Shown here piece by piece: positions 1 through 8,018 of a DNA stretch of 64,000 nucleotides (positions are counted from its first letter, which is position 1; every line of letters begins with the position of its first letter). A program made the translations under genes and the position numbers. Under the pieces are notes generated by a model that was not told the origin of the DNA, did no database searches, and saw nothing but the letters and a program-made list of their open reading frames with translations. Source of the DNA: CALZBJ01 sp945619025. Lineage in GTDB: Bacteria > Pseudomonadota > Gammaproteobacteria > Cardiobacteriales > Wohlfahrtiimonadaceae. Location: the NCBI GenBank assembly GCA_945619025.1, contig CALZBJ010000009.1, positions 5,517-69,516 of the forward strand, given 5' to 3'.

Positions 1-10
1 CCCATTCTAA
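1..10 (+). CDS. C-terminal end of an upstream gene (possibly bamA)
   Basis: Only the last codons would lie here. One frame ends Pro-Phe followed by TAA at 8-10. A C-terminal phenylalanine is typical of outer-membrane beta-barrels, and bamA usually lies directly upstream of skp, so this may be the end of bamA. The other two frames also reach stops within 48 bases, so the assignment is an inference from context and is weak. Confidence 0.3.
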
Positions 11-44
11 TCAAAGCGTTTATCATTTGGCATAAGGAGAGGGT

Positions 45-728
45 ATGAACCGTTTGCACCGACTGACAGTTGTCACGATCACATTGCTATTTAGCCTATT
101 TATCGGGAGCCATGCGCTCGCGGAAGAGGTGGTGATGAGTGATCAAGGTGAGGCGGTACCCTCTTTAAATGATGCGGATAAATCTGAGAAAAGCGATAAG
201 GCGGAAACGCCTGAGCCGACGAAAACACTCCCGAAGCGAAGCGGTGTTACAAAGGACCCGGTGGGGTCGGAACAAAACGGCATTGTGAAAGTCGGTGTGG
301 TGGATACGCATCTCCTGCTTGAGCGTTACGCACAGATTAAAAACGTCAACGATATTTTAGATAAAGAGCTCTTTCCGCTCTATGAATCGCTCCGTAAAAA
401 AGAGAGTGAATTACTGCGTTTACGGGAAGAACTCCGCTTTGACCGCGAAGAGAATGAACAGCGCAATCTTGAGCGCTCCATCACCAATCTCCAGCGAGAG
501 CTTGAGCGGATGAGTGAAGATTTCCGTCAGGAAGCGAACCTCCGTAAAAATGAAGAGCTCTACAAAATTCAGAAAACCATTAACAACGCCATTCTCGATT
601 ATGCCAATCGTAATAACTACGATTTGATCATTGAGTATGGCTTAATCTATTCAAAAGAGGAGCTCAATATTACCGGGCAAATCTTGGAAGAATTGATCAA
701 CAAAGAAGAAACGAATGAAACTAAGTGA
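45..728 (+). CDS. skp: OmpH/Skp family periplasmic chaperone
   Basis: Skp is a trimeric periplasmic holdase that carries unfolded outer-membrane proteins from the Sec translocon towards the BAM complex. Residues 1-26 form a signal peptide with an Ala-Leu-Ala cleavage site. A Ser/Lys/Pro-rich linker of about 50 residues follows, then the conserved strand with VGVVDTHLL near residue 83, and a charged helical region (about 105-190) that would form the tentacle coiled coil. At 227 residues it is longer than E. coli Skp (161), and the linker accounts for the difference. A strong AAGGAGA ribosome binding site at 34-40 supports the start. The end overlaps lpxD by 14 bases, so the two are translationally coupled. 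Position at the head of the lpx cluster agrees with the family. Confidence 0.9.
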   Translation: MNRLHRLTVVTITLLFSLFIGSHALAEEVVMSDQGEAVPSLNDADKSEKSDKAETPEPTKTLPKRSGVTKDPVGSEQNGIVKVGVVDTHLLLERYAQIKNVNDILDKELFPLYESLRKKESELLRLREELRFDREENEQRNLERSITNLQRELERMSEDFRQEANLRKNEELYKIQKTINNAILDYANRNNYDLIIEYGLIYSKEELNITGQILEELINKEETNETK

Positions 729-1749
729 AATTTTCCAGCACCTTATTGATTCCGGCTTAGACGCGACATTAGTAGGGGAGGCTGACATCGAAATTAACGG
801 TCTTTCGACCCTTCAACACGGTAAAAAAGGCACCATCTCCTTTTTAAATAATCCGCGCTATCGCAAGTTTTTAGAAGAGAGTGATGCGAGCGCCATTTTA
901 GTCAATGAGCGAAACGCTGACGCGGTATCAGGAAGCGCCATTGTGTGCGATGAAACGCATGAAGCGTGGGCTCATATTGCCGAGCTTTTCGATCATGATT
1001 ATCAATCTTTTAAAGAGACGCACGAAACGGCCGTCATTCATAAAACGGCGCAGGTCGATCCTACGGCGGTGATTGGCGCGTATGCGGTAATCGGGGCAAA
1101 TACAACCATCGGCGCGGGGACCTATATCGACTCCCATTGCGTGGTTGAGCAAGATGTCACCATCGGAAAGGATTGCTATCTATTTTCCCATGCGGTCGTT
1201 CGTTACGGCTGCGTGTTAGGGGATCGTGTAGTCCTTCATCCTCATGCGGTGATCGGCGCGGAAGGTTTTGGTTTTGCACGCACGCGTAAGGGTTATATCA
1301 AAGTGGCTCAAATTGGGCGCGTGGTGCTTCATGATGATGTCGATATCGGATCAGGCACTTCCGTTGACCGTGGCGCGATTGAAGATACGGTGATTGGTAA
1401 GGGCTCAAAACTCGATAACCATGTTCAAATTGGGCATAACTGCGTGATCGGCGAGCATACCGTTGTGGCGGGCTATACTGGCATTGCAGGATCGACAACG
1501 ATTGGTAATAACGCAATTATCGCTGGTGGAGTGGGCATTAATGGCCACATCAATATTGAAGATGGCGTCATTGTCACCGGTGGAACAAAAGTATCGCATT
1601 CGCTCAAAAAAGGGCACTCCTACTCATCGCCTGCGCCCATTATGGAAACGCGCGATTGGCTGGTGAATTCGGCGCGCATCAAACGTCTTGGAGATCTATT
1701 TGATCGAGTGAAAGAATTAGAAAAACAATTGAAAGAGAAAGAGAAGTAA
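715..1749 (+). CDS. lpxD: UDP-3-O-(3-hydroxyacyl)glucosamine N-acyltransferase LpxD
   Basis: LpxD adds the second 3-hydroxyacyl chain, from acyl-ACP to the 2-amino group of UDP-3-O-acylglucosamine, the third step of lipid A synthesis in the cytoplasm. The 344 residues contain an N-terminal uridine-binding domain (about 1-100), a left-handed beta-helix of hexapeptide repeats (about 105-300, many V/I-I-G units) and a C-terminal helix rich in Lys and Glu. The catalytic histidine matches His241 in the QIGHNC motif (E. coli His239). The start overlaps skp by 14 bases and fabZ follows after 4 bases, so this is an operon gene. Confidence 0.97.
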   Translation: MKLSEIFQHLIDSGLDATLVGEADIEINGLSTLQHGKKGTISFLNNPRYRKFLEESDASAILVNERNADAVSGSAIVCDETHEAWAHIAELFDHDYQSFKETHETAVIHKTAQVDPTAVIGAYAVIGANTTIGAGTYIDSHCVVEQDVTIGKDCYLFSHAVVRYGCVLGDRVVLHPHAVIGAEGFGFARTRKGYIKVAQIGRVVLHDDVDIGSGTSVDRGAIEDTVIGKGSKLDNHVQIGHNCVIGEHTVVAGYTGIAGSTTIGNNAIIAGGVGINGHINIEDGVIVTGGTKVSHSLKKGHSYSSPAPIMETRDWLVNSARIKRLGDLFDRVKELEKQLKEKEK

Positions 1750-1753
1750 ATAA

Positions 1754-2221
1754 ATGGCTACAAACGACAATAAAGTGATTGATATTAACGAAATCATGAA
1801 GTTTCTTCCCCATCGTTATCCGTTTTTAATGATCGACCGAGTGATCGATTATGAACCGATGGGTGAGTTACACGCGATTAAAAATGTAACGTATAACGAG
1901 CCATTTTTCCAAGGGCACTTCCCAGTTAAACCGATTATGCCAGGGGTATTAATCCTAGAAGCGCTTGCGCAAGCAACGGGCATTTTAGGCTTTAAATCGA
2001 TGGAAGATCCGGATGCGACCGATGACACGATCTATTATTTCGTCGGCATCGATAAGGCGCGTTTCCGCCGTCCTGTTGAGCCAGGGGATCAATTAGATCT
2101 TCGCGTTAAATTTATCAAAGCAAAACGCGGAATTTGGGCCTTTGAAGGCAAAGCGTATGTCGATGGACAAGTGGTTTGCCAGGCAGAAATCATGTGTACA
2201 CGACGTGAGGCGTTTGATTAA
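1754..2221 (+). CDS. fabZ: 3-hydroxyacyl-[ACP] dehydratase FabZ
   Basis: FabZ dehydrates 3-hydroxyacyl-ACP in the type II fatty acid elongation cycle and draws on the same 3-hydroxyacyl-ACP pool that LpxA and LpxD use. The 155-residue single hot-dog fold has the expected active site: His55 in GHFPVKPIMPG and Glu69 in ILEALAQ (E. coli His54 and Glu68). It sits between lpxD and lpxA, as in other gammaproteobacteria, with a 4-base gap upstream and a 1-base gap to lpxA. This placement fits coordinated control of phospholipid and lipid A synthesis. Confidence 0.97.
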   Translation: MATNDNKVIDINEIMKFLPHRYPFLMIDRVIDYEPMGELHAIKNVTYNEPFFQGHFPVKPIMPGVLILEALAQATGILGFKSMEDPDATDDTIYYFVGIDKARFRRPVEPGDQLDLRVKFIKAKRGIWAFEGKAYVDGQVVCQAEIMCTRREAFD

Positions 2222-2222
2222 T

Positions 2223-3011
2223 ATGACACAAGGAAACATTCATCCCACCGCGATTATCGACGAAACGGCTGAACTCCACGAGAGCGTCATTGTTGGGCCT
2301 TACTGCATTGTTGGGCCGAATGTGAAAATTGGCGCGCGGACCGAGCTTAAAGCCCACGTTGTAATCCAAGGACCGACGACAATTGGGGAAGATAATGTCT
2401 TTTTCCAATTCTCTTCCATTGGTGATGTGCCACAGGATAAAAAATATAAAGAGGGCGATCAGGTCTTCTTAGAGATTGGCGATCGCAACACGATTCGTGA
2501 ATATGTGAGCATTAGCCGCGGAACGGTTCAAGACCAAGGCTATACCAAACTTGGCGATGATAACTGGATCATGGCGACCTGCCATATTGCCCACGACTGC
2601 ATCGTCGGATCACGCACTATTTTCGCAAATGGCGCTTCGCTTGCCGGTCATGCGGTGATTGAAGACGATGTGATTTTAGGTGGATATACCATGGTGTATC
2701 AGCGTTGTCGCGTGGGTCAAGGAGCGATTACCGGTTTCTCATCGGGCATTCATCGCGATGTACCACCTTTAATCACAGCGGCTGGATATCGCGCAGCCCC
2801 TGCAGGCATTAACGCCGAAGGAATGCGTCGTCGCGGCTTTTCAAGCGATGCAATTCGCGCCACGAAAAATGCCTATCGCGCCCTTTATCGTAAAGATTTA
2901 AGTTTGGATGATGCCATTGTTGAGATCGAAACGATTGCCAAAGAGCATCCCCATTTAGATCATTTCATTGAGTTTTTACGTGCAGAGAGTGATCGTGGAA
3001 TCGTCCGCTAA
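2223..3011 (+). CDS. lpxA: UDP-N-acetylglucosamine acyltransferase LpxA
   Basis: LpxA carries out the first step of lipid A synthesis, moving a 3-hydroxyacyl chain from ACP to UDP-GlcNAc. The open frame extends upstream to 2142 inside fabZ, but the ATG at 2223, one base after the fabZ stop, gives 262 residues, exactly the E. coli length, and the usual N-terminus (IHPTAIID). The beta-helix covers about residues 1-190 and a helical C-terminal domain follows. The catalytic histidine is His124 in the ATCHIAHDC motif (E. coli His125). The gene overlaps lpxB by about 17 bases if lpxB starts at 2995. Confidence 0.97.
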   Translation: MTQGNIHPTAIIDETAELHESVIVGPYCIVGPNVKIGARTELKAHVVIQGPTTIGEDNVFFQFSSIGDVPQDKKYKEGDQVFLEIGDRNTIREYVSISRGTVQDQGYTKLGDDNWIMATCHIAHDCIVGSRTIFANGASLAGHAVIEDDVILGGYTMVYQRCRVGQGAITGFSSGIHRDVPPLITAAGYRAAPAGINAEGMRRRGFSSDAIRATKNAYRALYRKDLSLDDAIVEIETIAKEHPHLDHFIEFLRAESDRGIVR

Positions 3012-4176
3012 ATCCAGTGCCACTTCGGTGGCATCACAGCCTGTTTTTATGTTGGTCGCCGGAGAGTTATCCGGCGATCTTTTAGGTGCAGGATTAATTA
3101 AAGCGCTTAAAGCGGATTATCCGAACGCGAGCTTTTTTGGGATCGGCGGGCCGCTTATGATTGATGAGGGCTTGGAAACAATCGAGCCCATTGAGTCGCT
3201 CTCCATTATGGGCTTAGTGGAAGTGATTAAGCATCTTCCGAAACTCCTTAACATTAAAAAGCGCCTCATTGCGGAAGCGAAAGCGCGTAAACCTGCCATT
3301 TTTATCGGAATCGATGCGCCAGATTTTAATCTTAGGGTATCGAAAACACTCACAAAAGAGCGCATTACGAAAACGGTGCAATATGTCTCTCCTTCAATTT
3401 GGGTGTGGCGTGAAGGGCGCGCAAAAACGATTAAAAAATATATTGATCGGGTGCTTTGCCTCTTTCCTTTTGAGGTGGATCTCTATCAAAAATACCGGGT
3501 CGATGCGATCTGCGTAGGCCATCGCTTAGGCGATGAAATTCCTCTTGATCCTGATCCTACGGCGGCAAAAAAAGCATTAAAGCTTAAGACGGATAAACCC
3601 TATTTAGCGGTGTTACCGGGAAGCCGAATGGGCGAGATTACGCGACTATTGCCAATTTTTACCGAAAGCATTGGGGCGTTAGCTGAAAAACATCCCGAGC
3701 TTCATTTTGTAATTCCAGCGGCGAATGAACGTATCTATGCGGCGATCGAAGATGCGTTATCGAGCTTGCCAACAAGTACGCAACTAAAAGTATCGGTGCG
3801 TCATAGGGAGTCGCGGGAAGCGATGGAAGCCTCCGATGCGGTGTTACTTGCCTCAGGAACGGCCTCATTGGAAGCGATGCTGCTTAAAAAACCGATGGTG
3901 GTGGCCTATAAATTTAGCGGATTGACCGCGTGGCTTGCCCCTAAAATTGTCAATATTCGCCTCTTTTCGCTGCCCAATATTTTAGCCGGCCGAGAGATTG
4001 TGCCGGAGCTTTTTCAAGAGGCGGTAACGGTTGGAAAAATCGTTGAGCTCACTGAAAAAGCGCTCGATCCCGCGCAGAACAGCGCGCTAATTGAGACGTT
4101 TTACGCGCTTCATACCACGCTTCGTCTTAACTCAGATCAAAAAGCTGCGCAAGCGGTGAAGGAGCTTATCGAGTGA
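2995..4176 (+). CDS. lpxB: Lipid-A-disaccharide synthase LpxB
   Basis: LpxB condenses UDP-2,3-diacylglucosamine with lipid X to form the lipid A disaccharide at the inner face of the cytoplasmic membrane (GT19 family). The signature LVAGELSGDLLGAGL lies near the N-terminus, and the C-terminal half has the donor-binding region with ASGTASLEAML. I chose the GTG at 2995, which overlaps the end of lpxA and gives about 393 residues. An ATG at 3049, immediately before the conserved LVAGE segment, is the alternative and would leave almost no N-terminal strand. The end overlaps rnhB by 4 bases (GTGA), indicating coupling. Confidence 0.92.
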   Translation: MESSAKSSATSVASQPVFMLVAGELSGDLLGAGLIKALKADYPNASFFGIGGPLMIDEGLETIEPIESLSIMGLVEVIKHLPKLLNIKKRLIAEAKARKPAIFIGIDAPDFNLRVSKTLTKERITKTVQYVSPSIWVWREGRAKTIKKYIDRVLCLFPFEVDLYQKYRVDAICVGHRLGDEIPLDPDPTAAKKALKLKTDKPYLAVLPGSRMGEITRLLPIFTESIGALAEKHPELHFVIPAANERIYAAIEDALSSLPTSTQLKVSVRHRESREAMEASDAVLLASGTASLEAMLLKKPMVVAYKFSGLTAWLAPKIVNIRLFSLPNILAGREIVPELFQEAVTVGKIVELTEKALDPAQNSALIETFYALHTTLRLNSDQKAAQAVKELIE

Positions 4177-4781
4177 ATTTAGAAATCCCACTGTTTGATA
4201 CAGAGATGTTTGCCGATTGGCGCATTGCCGGCGTTGATGAAGCCGGGCGCGGGCCGTTATGCGGCGATGTCTATGCGGCGGCGGTGATCTTAGATCCCGA
4301 TAACCCCATTGAAGGATTGATGGATTCGAAAAAACTCACCGAGAAGAAGCGGTTTGCCCTTCGCGAAGAGATTATGGAAAAAGCGCTCGCTTACTCCATT
4401 GCTAGTAGTTCGTTAGAAGAGATTGAAACGCTCAATATTTTACAAGCCACGCTGCTTGCGATGCGCCGTGCGGTGGAAGGACTTGCCATTCAGCCTGATA
4501 AAGTGCTCGTCGATGGCAATCAAAATCCTAAAATTCCCCTGCCAACTGAATGCGTGGTGAAAGGGGATTCGCTCCATGCGGAGATTAGTGCTGCGAGTAT
4601 TTTAGCGAAAACGGAGCGTGATTTAGCGATGATTGCGCTTGATAAAATTTTGCCCGAATATGGCTTTGCAAAACATAAGGGTTACGGCACGAAAGCGCAT
4701 ATGGAAGCCTTAGAAAAACATGGGGTAACGGAGTATCACCGCCGTGACTTTGCGCCGATTCGCAAACTTTTGGCGAAGTAG
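4173..4781 (+). CDS. rnhB: Ribonuclease HII
   Basis: RNase HII removes ribonucleotides misincorporated in DNA and cleaves RNA in RNA-DNA hybrids. The metal-binding residues are visible as Asp22-Glu23 in AGVDEAGRGP and Asp114 in VLVDGNQ. The 202-residue length is normal. Translation starts at GTG in a 4-base overlap with lpxB. Placement after lpxB is the standard proteobacterial arrangement. The usual next gene, dnaE, is absent; an mlaD gene follows after 69 bases. Confidence 0.95.
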   Translation: MNLEIPLFDTEMFADWRIAGVDEAGRGPLCGDVYAAAVILDPDNPIEGLMDSKKLTEKKRFALREEIMEKALAYSIASSSLEEIETLNILQATLLAMRRAVEGLAIQPDKVLVDGNQNPKIPLPTECVVKGDSLHAEISAASILAKTERDLAMIALDKILPEYGFAKHKGYGTKAHMEALEKHGVTEYHRRDFAPIRKLLAK

Positions 4782-4850
4782 GACTTTTTTGAGAAATCAT
4801 AGTAAACTATTGTGTGATTCTCACAGACGATATGAAGGGATAATAAGTTT

Positions 4851-5321
4851 ATGAAAAATCCACGTTGGTTAGATTTTGTGGTCGGTCTATTTGTGCTTGC
4901 CGGCATTTTGTCGTTTGCATGGCTTGGTCTTAATGCGAGCGATACCGGTAGCCGATTTAATAAAAAATACACCGTCTCGGTGAGTTTCGATAATGTGGGG
5001 TCACTCAAAATCAATGCGCCGGTGATGATCTCAGGCGTTCGGGTTGGCAAGGTGAAAAGCATTGCGCTCGATACGGAAATTTTTGAGGCGAAAGTGCTGC
5101 TCGATATCGATGCACAATATAAAATCCCCAATGATACCAGCGCGGTAATTTATACTGCAGGACTTGTGGGTGAGCAATACGTTGCCCTTGATCCCGGTGG
5201 ATCGTATGACGATCTACAAGATGGCGATCGCATTCGTCATTCGCAAGGGGCATTTGTGATGGAGCGCCTGGTAAATCAGCTTCTCACAAGCTTTACCTCA
5301 GGCGGGTCAGCGGCGGACTAA
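4851..5321 (+). CDS. mlaD: MlaD-like MCE-domain phospholipid transport protein
   Basis: MlaD is the hexameric MCE-domain substrate-binding subunit of the MlaFEDB transporter, which keeps phospholipids out of the outer leaflet of the outer membrane. A single N-terminal membrane segment (about residues 8-29) anchors it to the inner membrane with the MCE domain (about 38-118) in the periplasm, including GSLKINAPVMISGVRVGKV and the hydrophobic pore helix near VMERLVNQLL. At 156 residues it is a little shorter than E. coli MlaD (183), having a shorter tail. In most genomes mlaD lies in mlaFEDCB; no other mla gene is in this window, so it is detached. The 69-base upstream gap leaves room for its own promoter. 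Confidence 0.85.
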   Translation: MKNPRWLDFVVGLFVLAGILSFAWLGLNASDTGSRFNKKYTVSVSFDNVGSLKINAPVMISGVRVGKVKSIALDTEIFEAKVLLDIDAQYKIPNDTSAVIYTAGLVGEQYVALDPGGSYDDLQDGDRIRHSQGAFVMERLVNQLLTSFTSGGSAAD

Positions 5322-5332
5322 GATCAAATAAT

Positions 5333-6052
5333 ATGGTCGATTCGATCATTATCACCCCCGGGTATATCATTCGTAAACAGCCCTATAAAGAACGCGGCTT
5401 TATGATTGATCTTCTAACGGAAAAGCTCGGGCGGGTGAAACTATTTTTACAACAGGGAAGAGCTCAAAAGCGCTACAGTGCGAACTTAGAGCTCTTTTCG
5501 CGTTCAGAGTGGACGCTAAAACCGGGACGCACCTTCTTTTTTGCCGATGCGATTGATCTTGAAGAGAGCATTCGTCTTGGCGGAAAATTGATCTGGTCGG
5601 GCTATTATCTCAATGAATTACTGCTTCGTCTCTTTCCTGAATATCAGGAAGATGAGGGCTTATATGCCGCCTACGAGCTCGCGCTTAAAGCACTTGATTC
5701 CAACTATCGGATTGAGCCGGCGCTGCGTTTTTTTGAGCGATTATTATTGATGCATCTCGGGATCTTTCCGGATCTGAGTTCCGATCATGAGGATCAGATG
5801 ATTGAATCCCATCGCACCTATTTTTTACGCCGTGATGAGGGCATTAGCCGATATCCTCGCCATGATGCGTTGCCACTTCCCGGTGGCTTTATCCAAAAAA
5901 TTGAAGCCGATCTGCCCAATTTTAATCTCAACACAGAAGAGGCGCGAGCCTATAAAATGATGATGCGCTACCTCTATGAACCTCTGTTGCAAGGCCGGCC
6001 GCTTCAATCGCGGGTTTGGTTACAAAAGCTCTACTATCCGCATAAGTCTTAA
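5333..6052 (+). CDS. recO: DNA repair protein RecO
   Basis: RecO works with RecR (and RecF) to load RecA onto SSB-coated single-stranded DNA during gap repair and also anneals complementary strands. The 239 residues match the usual length (E. coli 242). The N-terminal OB-fold includes GYIIRKQPYKERGFM and LTEKLGRVKLFLQQG, followed by a helical C-terminal domain. It begins 11 bases after mlaD, which suggests co-transcription, and is followed by a bidirectional terminator. In many relatives recO lies near era-rnc-pdxJ, so this neighbourhood differs. Confidence 0.93.
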   Translation: MVDSIIITPGYIIRKQPYKERGFMIDLLTEKLGRVKLFLQQGRAQKRYSANLELFSRSEWTLKPGRTFFFADAIDLEESIRLGGKLIWSGYYLNELLLRLFPEYQEDEGLYAAYELALKALDSNYRIEPALRFFERLLLMHLGIFPDLSSDHEDQMIESHRTYFLRRDEGISRYPRHDALPLPGGFIQKIEADLPNFNLNTEEARAYKMMMRYLYEPLLQGRPLQSRVWLQKLYYPHKS

Positions 6053-6094
6053 GCGAGAGTGTCATCAGCGAAGTATTGTCTTAAACGCGTACAA

Positions 6095-6133
6095 AAAAGC
6101 CACGAACCCGTATCATCGGTCAACGTGGCTTTT
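6095..6133. terminator. Bidirectional terminator between recO and potI
   Basis: A perfect 10-bp stem (6095-6104 with 6124-6133) with a 19-base loop. A run of T follows on the plus strand and a run of A precedes the left arm, so it can end transcription of recO from the left and of the pot operon from the right. Confidence 0.85.
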
Positions 6134-6154
6134 CTATTTTAGGGTGTTTGTGGA

Positions 6155-6973
6155 TTACTCTTTCTCGGCATTACGACGGTCGAGATAACGATTCTTCTCA
6201 ATGCGGTGATTGATCATGGTCACCAAGAAAACGCCTGTTGCAATAATCCCGATCATGATGGTTGAAAGGGCGTTAATGTTGGGGCTTACCCCTAAACGCG
6301 CTTTCGAATAGATCCAGATCGGTAGCGTTGTCGCGCCGGGGCCGGTGGTGAAAGTGGCGATAATCAGATCATCAAGCGAGAGCGTAAATGAGAGCAGCCA
6401 CGCCGCTAATACGCCCGGTAGAATCATCGGCAACGTAATGTAGAAAAAGGTGCGTACGCCATCAGCGCCAAGATCCATCGCCGCCTCTTCAATGTGGCGA
6501 TCAAACCCGGTTAAGCGCGATTGCACCACGACAATCACATAACACATGGTAAAGGTGATGTGCGCGATCATCATGGTTAAAAAACCGGTATTAATATTGA
6601 GGGCCACAAAGGTAAGCCCAAGCGAGCTCCCCATAATAATTTCCGGCATCACCATCGGCGCATAGGCAATTCCTGAAAAGAGGGTTTTCCCACGGAATCG
6701 GCGGAATTTAACCAGCGCAAATGCCGCCATTGTTCCCAAGATTACCGCAAAGGTAGAGCTGAAAAAGCCCAGTAGTAGACTCGTTTTCGCGGCCTCCCAG
6801 ATGCCCGCCTGTTTAAAAAGATCAGGATACCATTTGGTGGAAAATCCGCCCCATACGGTGACAAGTTTCGATTCGTTGAAACTATACACAATCACCAAAA
6901 AGATGGGAATATAGAGAAAGAGAAGGCCTCCGATTAAGGCGATCCAATTCATTACAGTCATTTTTTTCGTCAT
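6155..6973 (-). CDS. potI: Putrescine/spermidine ABC transporter permease, PotI/PotC-like
   Basis: This is an inner-membrane permease of the polyamine ABC importer family. The 272 residues contain about six hydrophobic segments, beginning with one at about 10-30, and the EAA loop that contacts the ATPase (near EEAAMDLGADGVRTF). It is the third gene of a (-) strand operon after potG and potH, with a 9-base gap from potH. Gene order and a PotG-type ATPase favour the putrescine system (PotGHI) over PotABC, but the substrate cannot be fixed from sequence alone. No periplasmic binding protein gene follows; the operon ends at the terminator. Confidence 0.88.
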   Translation of the reverse strand: MTKKMTVMNWIALIGGLLFLYIPIFLVIVYSFNESKLVTVWGGFSTKWYPDLFKQAGIWEAAKTSLLLGFFSSTFAVILGTMAAFALVKFRRFRGKTLFSGIAYAPMVMPEIIMGSSLGLTFVALNINTGFLTMMIAHITFTMCYVIVVVQSRLTGFDRHIEEAAMDLGADGVRTFFYITLPMILPGVLAAWLLSFTLSLDDLIIATFTTGPGATTLPIWIYSKARLGVSPNINALSTIMIGIIATGVFLVTMINHRIEKNRYLDRRNAEKE

Positions 6974-6982
6974 GATGGCTCC

Positions 6983-8002
6983 TTAGGTAAATTGCTTCTC
7001 TTGAACGCGGTTAAATACATAGATTGGGATAATCACCAGCAACAATAAAATCACTGAAATCGCCGATACAAGCGGTAAATCCATGCCTTTAAGATAGGTG
7101 TCGTAGAGCACTTTACCAATCATGGTGACATTCGATCCGCCTAACAGATCGGGGATCACAAATTCGCCAAGTGCTGGAATAAAGACTAAGAACGACCCGG
7201 CTAAAACCCCTGGAAGCGAGAGTCTAAAGGTAATCGTCCAAAACGTTTTAATCGGCGGGCATCCTAAATCTTGTGCGGCTTCAATGAGCGTTTCATCGAT
7301 CTTATTGAGCGTTGCATAGAGCGGTAAAATCATAAAGGGCAGATAGCCATAAATAATACCGATATAGACTGCAAGATCGGTGTGCAAAATACCAAGATCC
7401 ACAGGGTGCGCTGGATCGATCAGGCCTATAAATCCGCCGACCGCATTAATCACGTTATTTAAGATGCCAGAGGGCGATAGAATCGTGACCCAGGCATAAA
7501 TGCGGATTAAAAATGAGGTCCAAAAGGGTAGGATAATGAGCATCACTAAAAATAGGTGCCACTGTTTAGGCGCGCGCGCCATCGCCAGAGCGATCGGATA
7601 GCCAATTAAGAGCGTAAAAAAGGTGGCGAAAAAGGCCACTTTCACACTGTTTAAATAGGCGCTCACATAGATCGAATCCTCCCAAATATCCATATAGTTT
7701 TGGAAGTTCACCGTGATCTGTAAAATCCCTGTTTCCACCCATTCCAACAGATTGGTAAAGGGAGGTGAGGCGATCTCGGCTTCAGTAAAGCTGATGCGTA
7801 AAATGATTAAAAACGGAATTAAAAAGAAGAGGGTTAACCAAATAAAAGGAACCCCAATCACCAGTTTACGACTGCTAAAAAGGCTCACAATAAAGCGATA
7901 GGGCCAGAAGCGTAAACATTTGCGATGCGTAAAATTAAGGCGGGAGATCAACTCCGCAGCGGCTCCCGTTAAGAAGCCGATCTCGTGTTTGTGGTGTGCC
8001 AT
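6983..8002 (-). CDS. potH: Putrescine/spermidine ABC transporter permease, PotH/PotB-like
   Basis: The partner permease of the polyamine importer. The 339 residues carry an N-terminal cytoplasmic stretch of about 45 residues, a first hydrophobic segment (about 49-70), a periplasmic region, and four to five more segments with the EAA loop at IEAAQDLGCPPIKTF. The N-terminus is longer than in E. coli PotH (317), so translation might begin slightly downstream. It lies 16 bases after potG and 9 bases before potI. Confidence 0.88.
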   Translation of the reverse strand: MAHHKHEIGFLTGAAAELISRLNFTHRKCLRFWPYRFIVSLFSSRKLVIGVPFIWLTLFFLIPFLIILRISFTEAEIASPPFTNLLEWVETGILQITVNFQNYMDIWEDSIYVSAYLNSVKVAFFATFFTLLIGYPIALAMARAPKQWHLFLVMLIILPFWTSFLIRIYAWVTILSPSGILNNVINAVGGFIGLIDPAHPVDLGILHTDLAVYIGIIYGYLPFMILPLYATLNKIDETLIEAAQDLGCPPIKTFWTITFRLSLPGVLAGSFLVFIPALGEFVIPDLLGGSNVTMIGKVLYDTYLKGMDLPLVSAISVILLLLVIIPIYVFNRVQEKQFT

Positions 8003-8018
8003 TCTCTTCCCCTTGAAA

